A program made the position numbers and the translations under genes. The notes under the pieces are model-generated. The model searched no databases. It was not told the DNA's origin and was given only the letters and a program-made list of their open reading frames with translations. A stretch of 64,000 nucleotides of DNA from Candidatus Pelagibacter giovannonii (GTDB lineage Bacteria > Pseudomonadota > Alphaproteobacteria > Pelagibacterales > Pelagibacteraceae): positions 434,001-498,000 of the forward strand of contig NZ_CP038852.1 in the NCBI RefSeq assembly GCF_012276695.1. The letters are read 5' to 3'. Below, in pieces: positions 1 through 9,567 of this stretch. Within the stretch, counting starts at the first letter, position 1. Every line of letters begins with the position of its first letter.

Positions 1-332
1 ATATTGAAGAGTGAATAAATCAACTTCTCATTTATATTTAAATTTAAATCCTCTAAAACTATGTTTTGATAGGGTTTGATAGATTTAAGGTTTTCATCAT
101 TTAATGAATTAACATCAATCCTAATGCCACTAAACTTTTTCAAAAAAATATTTACTAAGTGGGTTTTTCCTGAAAATTTTTCACCATTGATATTTAAAAA
201 GTTTTTTTCCCATTTTGGCCATTTGTTAATCATTTCAAAAGCATAAAAATTACTCTTACCAACATAAAAATCATCATCTTTAAAGTTTTGCTCATAATCA
301 AAATCTAATAATAATTGATTTAAATTTTTCAT
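1..332 (-). CDS. hda: Hda-like DnaA-family regulatory ATPase, C-terminus cut by the window edge
   Basis: Reading leftward from an ATG at 330-332 gives about 110 residues with no stop before the window edge. It looks like the short DnaA-related protein Hda, which lacks the DnaA DNA-binding domain and, with the sliding clamp, stimulates hydrolysis of ATP on DnaA after initiation. Visible are a DnaA-like opening (YVGKSNFYAFEMI, about residues 23-35) and a Walker A motif GEKFSGKTH near residues 50-58. The start overlaps the stop of the upstream DUF2066 gene as ATGA, so the two are probably co-translated. DnaA itself is unlikely because the protein begins directly with the ATPase domain. The missing C-terminus cannot be judged. 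Confidence 0.8.
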   Translation of the reverse strand, partial: MKNLNQLLLDFDYEQNFKDDDFYVGKSNFYAFEMINKWPKWEKNFLNINGEKFSGKTHLVNIFLKKFSGIRIDVNSLNDENLKSIKPYQNIVLEDLNLNINEKLIYSLFN

Positions 333-1408
333 TTTAATGTCCACATATTATTTTCTATTTCTAATTCAAGATTCTTTTCTCTCATGTCATTTAAAAATAT
401 ATTAGGTGTGCCATTATAAGTAATTTTATACTGAATACTCTCACTATTAAAATTTAAGATATTAAAGTCAGATACTAAATCTAAACTATCAAGTGCTTGT
501 TCCAGCTCTATAATTTTTTTTGTTTTTTTGGAATTAATAGATATTGTTATAGAAAGTTTTATTGAAGTATTAATTTCATTATTTTTTTTCCATTGATTTT
601 CATAAAGTTGTTTTAAACTTTTAACAATATTGGAAAAGTCATCCACGTTTATAATATCTATTTTGGGATAGTTCTTATTTTGAATTTTCAAAGTATTGTT
701 TAAATTAATTTTTGAAAGAGTTCTTACACTGTTAGTTTCTTTATATATTATCAAAATTATACTATCTTTAATATCATATTTGTTAATTAGATTTGAAAAA
801 TCATAAGTTTCAATATCTTTGAATGTTTTTTGTAATTCTACCAAGTCTTCAATGTCTTCACTTGGTAATAAATAATCCAACAAATCATAAGAGTTTTTTT
901 GTTCATTCCATTTATCATAAAAAATATTATCATTAAAAAGATGAATATTGTTGTTTTTAGTTTCTATAAGAATAGGAAATAATAAGACCTTATTTCTTTG
1001 AGGTATTGATGGAAAAATATTTTTATTTTCTAAAAATTTAAGAATCTTTTTTTTATTAAAAGTTGTTTCTAAATTTGCAAAATACTCATTGTTTATAAAT
1101 TTTTCATCACTAATAGTAAAAGAATCGATCATGCCCTTAAGTTCTTTATTTGAAACATTTTTTATCTTTTTTCTATCACCAGAGGTTGTAATCATTGAAA
1201 TTAAGTCAGAAAAAGATGTTTGAAATCCTTTATCAATTACATTATTTTTTTCAAAGTTTAGTTCAAATGGTGAAGATATTTCAATGTTAGATACCTTAAA
1301 TCCATTTGCATTTGAATAAGTTGTGGAAAAAAATACTATTAATAGAGAGAATAAAATAAAATAAATATATACATTCAGTAATTTATAAAATTTATTAATT
1401 ATTTGCAT
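329..1408 (-). CDS. DUF2066-domain secreted protein
   Basis: A 359-residue protein with an N-terminal hydrophobic segment (about residues 12-35) ending near NANG, consistent with a signal peptide and a periplasmic or membrane-anchored location. The rest is lysine- and asparagine-rich with no catalytic motif I recognise. It fits the DUF2066 family, which in alphaproteobacteria lies between purM and hda, as it does here. Function is unknown. The start codon is only 11 bp from the divergent purM start, so the messenger is either nearly leaderless or begins at a later codon. It overlaps hda downstream by 4 bp. Confidence 0.7.
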   Translation of the reverse strand: MQIINKFYKLLNVYIYFILFSLLIVFFSTTYSNANGFKVSNIEISSPFELNFEKNNVIDKGFQTSFSDLISMITTSGDRKKIKNVSNKELKGMIDSFTISDEKFINNEYFANLETTFNKKKILKFLENKNIFPSIPQRNKVLLFPILIETKNNNIHLFNDNIFYDKWNEQKNSYDLLDYLLPSEDIEDLVELQKTFKDIETYDFSNLINKYDIKDSIILIIYKETNSVRTLSKINLNNTLKIQNKNYPKIDIINVDDFSNIVKSLKQLYENQWKKNNEINTSIKLSITISINSKKTKKIIELEQALDSLDLVSDFNILNFNSESIQYKITYNGTPNIFLNDMREKNLELEIENNMWTLK

Positions 1409-1416
1409 ATATTATA
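1408..1416. promoter_or_regulatory. Overlapping divergent -10 elements between DUF2066 gene and purM
   Basis: The two start codons are separated by 11 bp. Within and beside that gap the plus strand reads TATATT (1408-1413) and TATTAT (1410-1415), and the minus strand reads TATAAT (1416-1411). Any start about 7 bp downstream of these falls at or inside the ATG, which implies leaderless or nearly leaderless transcripts, unless transcription starts inside the opposite gene. This is prediction from sequence only. Confidence 0.4.
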
Positions 1417-1419
1417 CTA

Positions 1420-2448
1420 ATGAAAAAAGAAAAATTTACCTATGAAAAAAGTGGTGTAAACATAAATGCTGCTGATAATTTTGTTAAATTTATATCGTCA
1501 ATATCATCAAATAATAAAGGCAAAAAAAAGTTTAACAATATTGGTGGCTTTGGCTCAATAACAAATATCCCAAAACATCTTAAAAATCCTAAAATCGTAG
1601 CTTGTACAGATGGCGTTGGTACAAAAGTAGAGATAGCAAATTTACTTGATAAATATGACACAATTGGCATTGATTTAGTTGCTATGAGCGTAAACGATCT
1701 CATTGTTCAAGGAGCAAAACCGCTTTTATTTTTAGATTATATTTCTATTAATAAAATTGATTTAAATAAATTAAAATCAATCCTCAAAGGAATAGTAAAA
1801 GGCTGTAAAATTTCAAACTGTGATTTAGTTGGTGGTGAAACAGCAGAAATGCCAGGTACTTATGAAAAAGGTAAATTTGATATAGCAGGTTTTGCAGTAG
1901 GTTTAGTTGATGAAAAAAAATTATTAGAAAAGAAAAATATAAAAAAAAATGACTTGGTGTTAGCTATACCATCTAGTGGTATTCACTCAAATGGTTACTC
2001 TTTGGTCAGGCATGTTCTTAAAAACAAAAAGATTAATTTAAAAGATAATTCATTTTTAACAAAAGAATTACTAAGACCTACAAAAATTTATGTGCAAGAA
2101 GTTTTAAATTTAATTGATAAAAATCTTTTAAATGGGTGCGCAAATATTACTGGTGGCGGATTAGCAGATAATATTAAAAGAGTTATCCCTGATAGATTGG
2201 TTGCAGAGATAGATTTAAATAAAGTTAAAACAAAAAAAATTTTTAAATGGTTAAAGAAAAATAATATTGATGATAAAGAAATGTTAAAAACATTCAATTG
2301 TGGAGTTGGTTTTTGTTTAATAATTAACCCTAAAAACCTAAATAAAATTACTAAATTTTTTACAAAAGAATTTAAACCCTATGTTATTGGAAAAATAACT
2401 GTGGGAAAAAATAAAGTTAAACTTAGTGGTAAAATTGACTGGTCTTAA
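1420..2448 (+). CDS. purM: Phosphoribosylformylglycinamidine cyclo-ligase (AIR synthetase)
   Basis: This 342-residue protein closes the imidazole ring in purine synthesis: FGAM plus ATP gives AIR, ADP and phosphate in the cytoplasm. The family signatures are clear: an N-terminal GGFGS loop, TDGVGTKVEIA around residues 63-73, GGETAEMPGTYEKG around 138-151, SSGIHSNGYSLVR, and NITGGGLADN in the C-terminal half. Length is normal for the family. It overlaps purN by 23 bp, so the two purine genes form a coupled pair. The upstream gap is 11 bp to the divergent DUF2066 gene. Confidence 0.95.
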   Translation: MKKEKFTYEKSGVNINAADNFVKFISSISSNNKGKKKFNNIGGFGSITNIPKHLKNPKIVACTDGVGTKVEIANLLDKYDTIGIDLVAMSVNDLIVQGAKPLLFLDYISINKIDLNKLKSILKGIVKGCKISNCDLVGGETAEMPGTYEKGKFDIAGFAVGLVDEKKLLEKKNIKKNDLVLAIPSSGIHSNGYSLVRHVLKNKKINLKDNSFLTKELLRPTKIYVQEVLNLIDKNLLNGCANITGGGLADNIKRVIPDRLVAEIDLNKVKTKKIFKWLKKNNIDDKEMLKTFNCGVGFCLIINPKNLNKITKFFTKEFKPYVIGKITVGKNKVKLSGKIDWS

Positions 2449-3004
2449 AAAGATTAAAACAGCAGTTTTTATATCCGGAACTGGAAGTAATTTAAAAAAT
2501 CTAATAAAGTTTTCTAAGGAAAAAAATTCACCTATATCCATAAATTTAATTTTTTCAAATACCTCAAAAGCCAAAGGCTTAAGATTTTCAAATCAATTTA
2601 ATATTAAAAAATATATATCAAGTTTTAAACATCCAAAAATAGCTGAAAAAAAAATATTAGATTTATTAAACAAAGAAAATATAAAATTTATTTGTCTTGC
2701 TGGTTTTATGAAGATTTTATCTAAAAAATTTATTAAAAATTTTAAAGGAAAAATAGTTAATATGCACCCCTCTTTACTGCCAAAGTATAAGGGGCTTGAT
2801 ACCCATACTAAAGCTATACAAAATAAAGATAAGGTAGCAGGTTGCACCGTTCATTTTGTAACAGCAAAACTTGATTCTGGAAAAATAATTCTACAAAAGA
2901 AAGTTAAAATTTTAAAGAAAGATACCTTTACTTCTTTGGCTAAAAAGGTTTTAAAACAAGAGCATAAGCTCTACCCTACAGCAATAAAAAAAATATTTAA
3001 TTAA
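2426..3004 (+). CDS. purN: Phosphoribosylglycinamide formyltransferase
   Basis: PurN transfers the formyl group of 10-formyl-THF to GAR, tying purine synthesis to the one-carbon pool. The protein shows VFISGTGSNLKNLI at the N-terminus, the catalytic NMHPSLLPKYKGLDTHTKAI block (Asn and His of the formyl-transfer site) and VTAKLDSGKII carrying the catalytic Asp. The start is GTG at 2426, inside the end of purM; a TTG at 2435 is a possible alternative. At 192 residues it is slightly short but complete. The 3' end overlaps the convergent ndk by 4 bp. Confidence 0.93.
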   Translation: MVKLTGLKKIKTAVFISGTGSNLKNLIKFSKEKNSPISINLIFSNTSKAKGLRFSNQFNIKKYISSFKHPKIAEKKILDLLNKENIKFICLAGFMKILSKKFIKNFKGKIVNMHPSLLPKYKGLDTHTKAIQNKDKVAGCTVHFVTAKLDSGKIILQKKVKILKKDTFTSLAKKVLKQEHKLYPTAIKKIFN

Positions 3005-3411
3005 TCTTTAAAGAAAAAATCAATCTCAATTTTAGCGTTTTCAACACTATCTGAACCATGTACAGAATTTTTATCAATTGAAATTCCATATTTTTTTCTT
3101 ATAGTTCCCTCTGCAGCATCCTCTGGTTTCGTAGCACCCATTAATTCTCTGTTTCCTAAAACTGCATCTTCTTTCTCTAACACCATCACTACTATCGGTC
3201 CTGAAGACAAATAAGCACATAAATCATTATAAAAAGGTTTTGTTTCATGAACTTTATAAAATTGTTCTGCTTCAGCTTTTGCTATCTGGATTTTTTTATC
3301 TTTAATAATTTTGAAACCTTTATTTGTAAACATTTCTTTGATTTCATTATCTAAATTTCTTTCAACCGCATCAGGTTTAATAATTGATAGTGTTTGTTCT
3401 GTATTACTCAT
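3001..3411 (-). CDS. ndk: Nucleoside diphosphate kinase
   Basis: A 136-residue enzyme that transfers the gamma phosphate between nucleoside triphosphates and diphosphates through a phosphohistidine. Visible motifs are TLSIIKPDAVERN at the N-terminus, the GPIVVMVLEKEDAV strand, and the active-site segment NSVHGSDSVENAKIEI containing the catalytic His. Length is typical. It overlaps the upstream pepA by 8 bp and is probably expressed from the pepA promoter. It converges on purN. Confidence 0.95.
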   Translation of the reverse strand: MSNTEQTLSIIKPDAVERNLDNEIKEMFTNKGFKIIKDKKIQIAKAEAEQFYKVHETKPFYNDLCAYLSSGPIVVMVLEKEDAVLGNRELMGATKPEDAAEGTIRKKYGISIDKNSVHGSDSVENAKIEIDFFFKD

Positions 3412-4861
3412 AATTGTCCTCTATTAGTTGGTTTAATAATCTTACTCCATAGCTAGTCGCGCCACCTGAATTTAAAGCACCACCATATTTTGAAAATGCC
3501 ATACCAGCTATATCTAGGTGGGCCCAAGGCGTTTTATTTAAAATAAATCTTTGTAAAAACTGTGCTGCGGTTGTAGATCCTGCACCACCCACATAATTAA
3601 TATTTTGCATATCTGCATTTTTTGAATCTATAAGTTTGTCAAAATTTTTATGCAGTGGCATTCTCCATAATTTTTCTTCAACTTTGTCTCCTGCTTCTAA
3701 TAATTGTTTTGACAATTTATCATTATTTGAAAATAGACCTGCATATTCAGAACCCAATGAAACTATAATAGCGCCTGTTAAAGTTGCCAGATCAATCATA
3801 AATTTAGGTTTAAATTTTTTTTCAGTAAAGGTTAAAGCGTCAGCCAAAACCAATCTACCTTCAGCATCTGTATTTAATACTTCTATTGTCTTGCCACTGT
3901 AAGATTTTACTATGTCACCAGGTCTTTGAGCGTTTCCACTCACCATATTTTCAACAAGCCCCACAACCCCAACAGCATTTATCTTTGCTTTTCTTAATGC
4001 TAAATTTTTCATTAAACCCACGACAGTAGCTGAGCCAGCCATATCATAAGTCATATCTTCCATAAACTTTGCTGGCTTTAATGAATAACCACCAGTATCA
4101 AAACAAACTCCTTTACCAACAAAAGCTAATGGATTAGAATTATCTTTTGCTCCATTCCATTCCATTGTTACGAGATATGATCCTCGGATACTACCTTGTC
4201 CTACACCTAGTAAAGCGTTCATTCCAAGTTTTTTTAATTTTTTTTCATCATATATATTAATTTTTAATCCAAATTTTTTAAGTTTATTTATTCTTTTTGC
4301 ATATTCATCTGGGTGTAAAATGTTTCCTGGTTCAGACACAAGATCTCTTGCAAAAAAACTTCCTTCTTCTAGGGCTTTAAATCTTAAATGATCTTGAGTA
4401 GATATTTTATTTTTATTTCCTATAACATTTATAGAAACAATATTTTTATTTTTTTTTGACTTGTAGATATTAAATTCATATGATTTTAATTTCAGTCCAT
4501 GCAGAAAATAACCTATAAAATTTTTAATTTTACTATTGACTGTATCCGAATTTATAAAGTATTCTTTCTTCTTATCATAATTGATATAATTGTGAAATTT
4601 AGCACCCAAATTTTCTATATCTGATATTTTTACACCTTTCTTAATAGATACTAAAAATACTATCTTTTTTGAATTAACTTCAAAAAAAAGTAAGTCTTTT
4701 TTTAAATCACTGTTTTTTAACAAATCAGATATGTAAGAAAATTCTACATTTGATAGATGTTTTTTTAAACTATTAATATTGAAATTTTCATCAACAAATA
4801 GGACAAGGTTGGTTAAATCTTTTTTGGAACCTAGGTTTTTGTAATTAATTTGAATAGTCAT
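3404..4861 (-). CDS. pepA: Leucyl aminopeptidase, M17 family
   Basis: This cytoplasmic dizinc aminopeptidase removes N-terminal residues from peptides. The 485-residue protein has the variable N-terminal domain and then the conserved catalytic domain: VGKGVCFDTGGYSLKPA (metal and substrate loop), MTYDMAGSATVVG, and the family signature NTDAEGRLVLADAL with two metal-ligand acidic residues. The C-terminal GGAGSTTAAQFLQRF also matches M17 enzymes. It is the first gene of a pepA-ndk unit, divergent from lptF across 60 bp. Confidence 0.93.
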   Translation of the reverse strand: MTIQINYKNLGSKKDLTNLVLFVDENFNINSLKKHLSNVEFSYISDLLKNSDLKKDLLFFEVNSKKIVFLVSIKKGVKISDIENLGAKFHNYINYDKKKEYFINSDTVNSKIKNFIGYFLHGLKLKSYEFNIYKSKKNKNIVSINVIGNKNKISTQDHLRFKALEEGSFFARDLVSEPGNILHPDEYAKRINKLKKFGLKINIYDEKKLKKLGMNALLGVGQGSIRGSYLVTMEWNGAKDNSNPLAFVGKGVCFDTGGYSLKPAKFMEDMTYDMAGSATVVGLMKNLALRKAKINAVGVVGLVENMVSGNAQRPGDIVKSYSGKTIEVLNTDAEGRLVLADALTFTEKKFKPKFMIDLATLTGAIIVSLGSEYAGLFSNNDKLSKQLLEAGDKVEEKLWRMPLHKNFDKLIDSKNADMQNINYVGGAGSTTAAQFLQRFILNKTPWAHLDIAGMAFSKYGGALNSGGATSYGVRLLNQLIEDNYE

Positions 4862-4921
4862 AAATTTAAATACACTCTAAGCGAGCAGAATGATATATAA
4901 GAATTAATTTACCGTATTTCA

Positions 4922-6058
4922 ATGAAAAAAATTGTTTATAAAAAAATATCTAAAGATTGTGTAAATTTTTTCTTATTAGCAGTATTCACTCTTGGTATAA
5001 TTATTTGGGTATTGCAGGCAGTTAATTATCTGGATTTTGTTATAGAAGACGGTCATGGCTTTCTTGTATATTTTAAATATACATTACTGAGTTTTCCTAA
5101 AATTATCAGTAGAATTTTTCCTTTTGCTATATTTTTAGCTTTTTCTTATATATTGTTGAAATACGAAAATAAAAATGAGTTGGTTATATTTTGGAATTTT
5201 GGAATTAAAAAAATTAATTTTATAAATTTTTTTATTAAATTTTCTCTTTGGTTTGTACTTATCAGCTTACTATTAAATGCTATTATAACTCCATATGCAC
5301 AAGATAAAGCAAGATCTTTTATACGATCCTCTAACTTAGATTTTTTTGAAAGTATACTTAAGCCTAAAAAATTTATAGATGTTATTGGAAGTTTGACAAT
5401 TTATTTTGAAAAAAAAAATATAAATGGTGAACTAATAAATATATTCTTAAATGAAAAAATAGATATTAATAACTCACAAACTACTTTTGCTAAAACTGCA
5501 ACAATAAAAACAGAAGATAATACAAAAACATTAATATTATATGATGGTAGATCTATTAATAATATAAATGGGAAAATTTCGGAATTTAAATTCTCAAAGA
5601 CAGATTACAATATTTCAAAATTTGGCTCGAATACAATCATGCATCAAAAAATACAAGAAACACCGACAATAGATTTGATTAAATGCTCTCTATTTTTTAA
5701 AAAATCATCAATAAATTTTAAAGATATTGAAATCGGAAATATTAAAAACTGTAGATTAGAAAATTTAGAAAATGTTTACAAAGAACTTTATTCAAGATTA
5801 GTAAAGCCTCTATATGTAACTTTTCTAATTTCAATTTCACTTTTATTTATATTAAAATCAAAAAGTGACCATTCATTCAATATTAATAAATTTAAGATCT
5901 ATTTATTTGCTTTTCTTTTTATTATTTTTTTAGAATCATCATCAAAATTGATAAGTACAAATTTATTGCAGAATTTATTTTTTTCAATTTTTCCATTAAT
6001 CTTAACATTAATCATTTATCTCTACTTTTTATTTAAATTAAAGATCAATAAAATATGA
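4922..6058 (+). CDS. lptF: LPS export permease LptF
   Basis: One of the two paralogous membrane subunits of the LptB2FG ABC transporter that extracts lipopolysaccharide from the inner membrane. The 378-residue protein has three hydrophobic helices in its first 130 residues, a polar periplasmic middle of about 160 residues that would form the beta-jellyroll, and three helices at the C-terminus, the family architecture. The sequence around ARSFIRSSNLDFFESILKP is typical of LptF/G. It overlaps the paralogue lptG by 4 bp (ATGA) and starts the lptF-lptG-lptD-surA-pdxA-rsmA run. Assignment as F rather than G rests on gene order. Confidence 0.88.
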   Translation: MKKIVYKKISKDCVNFFLLAVFTLGIIIWVLQAVNYLDFVIEDGHGFLVYFKYTLLSFPKIISRIFPFAIFLAFSYILLKYENKNELVIFWNFGIKKINFINFFIKFSLWFVLISLLLNAIITPYAQDKARSFIRSSNLDFFESILKPKKFIDVIGSLTIYFEKKNINGELINIFLNEKIDINNSQTTFAKTATIKTEDNTKTLILYDGRSINNINGKISEFKFSKTDYNISKFGSNTIMHQKIQETPTIDLIKCSLFFKKSSINFKDIEIGNIKNCRLENLENVYKELYSRLVKPLYVTFLISISLLFILKSKSDHSFNINKFKIYLFAFLFIIFLESSSKLISTNLLQNLFFSIFPLILTLIIYLYFLFKLKINKI

Positions 6059-7128
6059 AAACGTATATTAAGTTCTTGATTAATCTTTTTAACATATCTT
6101 TTATCAAAATCTTTACTATTTTTTTTGTTATTATTTTAATTACAAATATTTTAGAACAAGCTGAATTTTTTAGAGATATAAATTTAAGTTTTTTATATCT
6201 TGTCTTTTTGTCTTTCTTAAACACACCTTCAGTTTTATTTGAAATACTTCCTTTTATCTTTTTATTGAGCACGCAGATATTTTTTATTTATCTTATCAAC
6301 AAAAATGAATTGGAGGTCTTTAAGTATACTGGTCTAAATAATCTTAAAATTATAAAAATTTTAGGATTGTACTCATTCATACTTGGTATTGTTTTAGTTG
6401 CTTTTTTTTATAATGGATCCTCTATTTTAAAGAACTCCTATCTATTAATTAAAAATAATTATTCTGACGATAATAAATATCTAGCTGTTATCACTGAAAA
6501 TGGTCTTTGGATCAAAGATGAAATAAATGATGAAATAAATATAATTAATGCGCTTAAAGTTAACAATGAGTTTCTACTTAATGTTTCCATAACTAGGTTC
6601 AATAAAGATTTTAATATTGTTGAAATATTACAAAGTAAAAAAGTTGATATTACATCAAAAAATTGGATAATATTTAACCCCACAATTTTGAAAGGCAACT
6701 CACAAAGTTCTTTAGATAAAATAATATTAGAGTCAAATTTTGACTTACAAAAAATAAATAGCTTATTTTCAAACCTTTCTTCTTTAAGTATAATTGATTT
6801 AATTACTTTAAGGAAAAGCTATATATCTTTAAATTATTCTGTAACTGATATAAATTCTCACTTGTTGAAAATTGCTTCCTATCCAATTTATTTAACCCTA
6901 ATTACAATTTTTTCTGCAATTATTATGTTTAACATTGGCTATCAAAAGAATACATTTTTTAAGATTGTATTAGGAATTTTTTTATCAGTAATTATTTACT
7001 ATATAAATAATTTTTTAAGTGTCCTAGGGACAAATGAGAAGATTCCTTTAACTCTTTCAATTTTTTTACCATTGATTATATTAACAATAATAAATTTCGT
7101 CTCTATAATAAAATTAAATGAAAAATAA
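6055..7128 (+). CDS. lptG: LPS export permease LptG
   Basis: The second membrane subunit of the LPS exporter. The 357-residue protein has the same 3+3 transmembrane helix layout around a periplasmic domain as the preceding gene, including a helix-loop with LINKNELEVFKYTGLN, which resembles the cytoplasmic coupling-helix region of LptG. It overlaps lptF by 4 bp and lptD by 11 bp, so the subunits and the outer-membrane receptor are made from one transcript. The partner ATPase LptB is not in this window. Confidence 0.88.
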   Translation: MKTYIKFLINLFNISFIKIFTIFFVIILITNILEQAEFFRDINLSFLYLVFLSFLNTPSVLFEILPFIFLLSTQIFFIYLINKNELEVFKYTGLNNLKIIKILGLYSFILGIVLVAFFYNGSSILKNSYLLIKNNYSDDNKYLAVITENGLWIKDEINDEINIINALKVNNEFLLNVSITRFNKDFNIVEILQSKKVDITSKNWIIFNPTILKGNSQSSLDKIILESNFDLQKINSLFSNLSSLSIIDLITLRKSYISLNYSVTDINSHLLKIASYPIYLTLITIFSAIIMFNIGYQKNTFFKIVLGIFLSVIIYYINNFLSVLGTNEKIPLTLSIFLPLIILTIINFVSIIKLNEK

Positions 7129-9562
7129 ATTTGCAACCTGCTTTCTTGTAATCATATTTACTCTTTGCAACCTTAGTAAAGTTCTTGGAGAAGAGTTTAT
7201 TTTTGAAGTTTCTGATTTAGAAATCGTCGATAATGGAAATACATATAAAGGCAATAATAGAGGTACAATTAGAACTGATAGTCAGCTCAAATTAATATCA
7301 GATAATTTTGAATATTTAAAAAAGATTAACAGACTAGAAGCAAATGGCAATGTTCAGCTTTTTGATTTAAATAATGATATAAGTATTAATGCTCAACAAA
7401 TTTTTTATCTTAAGAATGAAGAAAAAATTTTTACGCTAGGTAAAACATTAATAAAGATTTCAAATAAATACGATATCGAAGGATTTGATTTGATTTTTTT
7501 TAAAAATAAAATGATTTTATCATCGAAAAAAAATGCAATTATTACTGACAGTGAATCAAATACTTATAAACTGGAACAGTTTCAATACTCTATAGACAAA
7601 GAAATTCTTAAAGGTGAAAATATAGTTGCTATAACAAATGATAAAAAAAATAAAAGTGATGAATTTTCGTTTAAGACTGGTTTTTTTGATTTAAAAAAAA
7701 ATAAATTTTTGGGAAAAAATATCATTGCAAAGTTCCACAAAAATTTATTTGGTAATAACGAAAATGATCCGAGAATAAGTGCAGTTTCAGGTTATGGTAA
7801 TAAATTTAATACATACTTTGAAAAGGGTGTTTTTACATCTTGTAAAAAAACAGATAAGTGTCCTCCATGGAAGATTACATCTAATAAAATTCACCATGAT
7901 AAAATTAAAAAACAAATTACATATAAAAATGCTTGGCTTGAAGTCTATGATTTTCCAGTTGCTTACTTTCCTAAGTTTTTTCATCCAGACCCAACAGTAG
8001 AAAGACAATCTGGATTTTTAAAGCCAGAATTTGGAAGTTCAGATAATCTTGGTGGTTCAGTTTATATGCCTTATTTTATAGCAATATCTGATGACAAAGA
8101 CTTAACAATAAAACCGAGGCTTTTTGGTGATAATAAATTTTTATTACAAAGTGAATATAGACTAAAAACTAAAAATTCATTAACAATATCAGATTTCAGT
8201 TTCGTTAATGGTCATGACTCTAGCACTCAAGACAAGGGGGATACAAGGTCTCATCTTTTCACTAATACGTTGGTAGATTTGTCATTAGACAACTTTAGAA
8301 AAAGCATGCTTCAAGTTCAATACCAGAAAGTATCAAATGATAACTATTTAAAAGTATTTGATTTACAGTCTCCTCTTCTACTAGATGACAATAGTGTTCT
8401 TGAAACTAAAATTGAATTAGATCTAGAACATGAAAACTATGATCTAACAACCTCATTTGAAATGTATGAAACCTTGGAAGGTTCCAATAGTGACAGATAT
8501 CAATATGTTTTACCTAGTTATGATTTTTCAAAAAATTACATTTTTGAGAATATTAAAGGTAGTTTTAATTTCAACTCATATGGAGATAATACTTTAAATG
8601 ATACAAATGTTGCTACATCTTCAATATCAAATGATTTAAATTACTCTGCTTTAAATAAGTTCTTTGATAATGGAATTAAGACAAATTTTGAAGTTGCTCT
8701 AAAAAATATCAATACTGTTGGTAAAAATAATCCTACATATAAAAATAGTCCACAATCAGAACTGATGAGCGCATATACATACAATGCTTCATTACCACTA
8801 ATTAAAAAAAACCCCAAAACATTCAATACTTTAGAACCAAAACTATCTTTAAGGCTTAGCCCTCATGAAATGAAAAATAATAGCAACGAATCTAGAAGAA
8901 TTGATGTTAGTAATATTTTTTCCTCTAATCGATTAAGTTTAGGTAACTCATTTGAGGCAGGTGAGTCTATTACATTAGGTTTAAACTTTAAAAAAGAAAA
9001 AGTTAATACTAGTAATAAAATAAATGAGATTGAAGAATATATTGACTTTAAACTTGCTTCAGTTTTCAGATTAGATGAAGAAAAAAATATCCCTACAAAT
9101 AGTACTTTAAATAAAAAAAACTCCAATATATTTGGGCAATTTAATTTTAAACCTGTTAAGAATATTTCGTTAGGCTATAATTTTTCCTTAACAGAAGATT
9201 TGAATACTTTTGAATACAGTTCTTTAATAACCCAAATGGAGTTTGGAAATTTTGTTACTCAATTTGATTATTTAGAGGAAAGAGGTGTTGTTGGCAGTAC
9301 CAATATAATTAAAAATACTACAAAGTATAACTTTGATGATCAAAATTCTATATTATTTAACACAAGAAGAAATCGAAAACTTGATTTAACAGAATACTAT
9401 GATTTGATATATGAATATAAAAATGATTGTTTAGTTGCTGGTATAAAATACAGAAAAAACTATTATAATGATGCTGATATTAAACCAGTTGAAGAATTAT
9501 TTTTTTCTATAACTATAGTTCCACTTGGAACTTTTTCACCAGATAAAATGGCTTTGAAATAG
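7118..9562 (+). CDS. lptD: LPS assembly outer-membrane protein LptD
   Basis: LptD is the outer-membrane barrel that, with LptE, places LPS in the outer leaflet. The 814-residue protein has a signal peptide of about 24 residues, an N-terminal OstA-like domain (LEANGNVQLFDLNNDISINAQQ near residues 72-93), then a long beta-barrel rich in alternating polar and hydrophobic strands. Cysteines at the FTSCKKTDKCPPW segment and one near the C-terminus (KNDCLVAG) could form the inter-domain disulfides known in the family, though the count differs from E. coli. It lies between lptG and surA, the chaperone that helps fold it. Confidence 0.9.
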   Translation: MKNKFATCFLVIIFTLCNLSKVLGEEFIFEVSDLEIVDNGNTYKGNNRGTIRTDSQLKLISDNFEYLKKINRLEANGNVQLFDLNNDISINAQQIFYLKNEEKIFTLGKTLIKISNKYDIEGFDLIFFKNKMILSSKKNAIITDSESNTYKLEQFQYSIDKEILKGENIVAITNDKKNKSDEFSFKTGFFDLKKNKFLGKNIIAKFHKNLFGNNENDPRISAVSGYGNKFNTYFEKGVFTSCKKTDKCPPWKITSNKIHHDKIKKQITYKNAWLEVYDFPVAYFPKFFHPDPTVERQSGFLKPEFGSSDNLGGSVYMPYFIAISDDKDLTIKPRLFGDNKFLLQSEYRLKTKNSLTISDFSFVNGHDSSTQDKGDTRSHLFTNTLVDLSLDNFRKSMLQVQYQKVSNDNYLKVFDLQSPLLLDDNSVLETKIELDLEHENYDLTTSFEMYETLEGSNSDRYQYVLPSYDFSKNYIFENIKGSFNFNSYGDNTLNDTNVATSSISNDLNYSALNKFFDNGIKTNFEVALKNINTVGKNNPTYKNSPQSELMSAYTYNASLPLIKKNPKTFNTLEPKLSLRLSPHEMKNNSNESRRIDVSNIFSSNRLSLGNSFEAGESITLGLNFKKEKVNTSNKINEIEEYIDFKLASVFRLDEEKNIPTNSTLNKKNSNIFGQFNFKPVKNISLGYNFSLTEDLNTFEYSSLITQMEFGNFVTQFDYLEERGVVGSTNIIKNTTKYNFDDQNSILFNTRRNRKLDLTEYYDLIYEYKNDCLVAGIKYRKNYYNDADIKPVEELFFSITIVPLGTFSPDKMALK

Positions 9563-9567
9563 ACTGT

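Noticed and set aside
7779-8008. Open frames on both strands inside lptD
   Set aside because: They lie wholly within a strongly supported gene in other frames and show no protein-like pattern or family motif.
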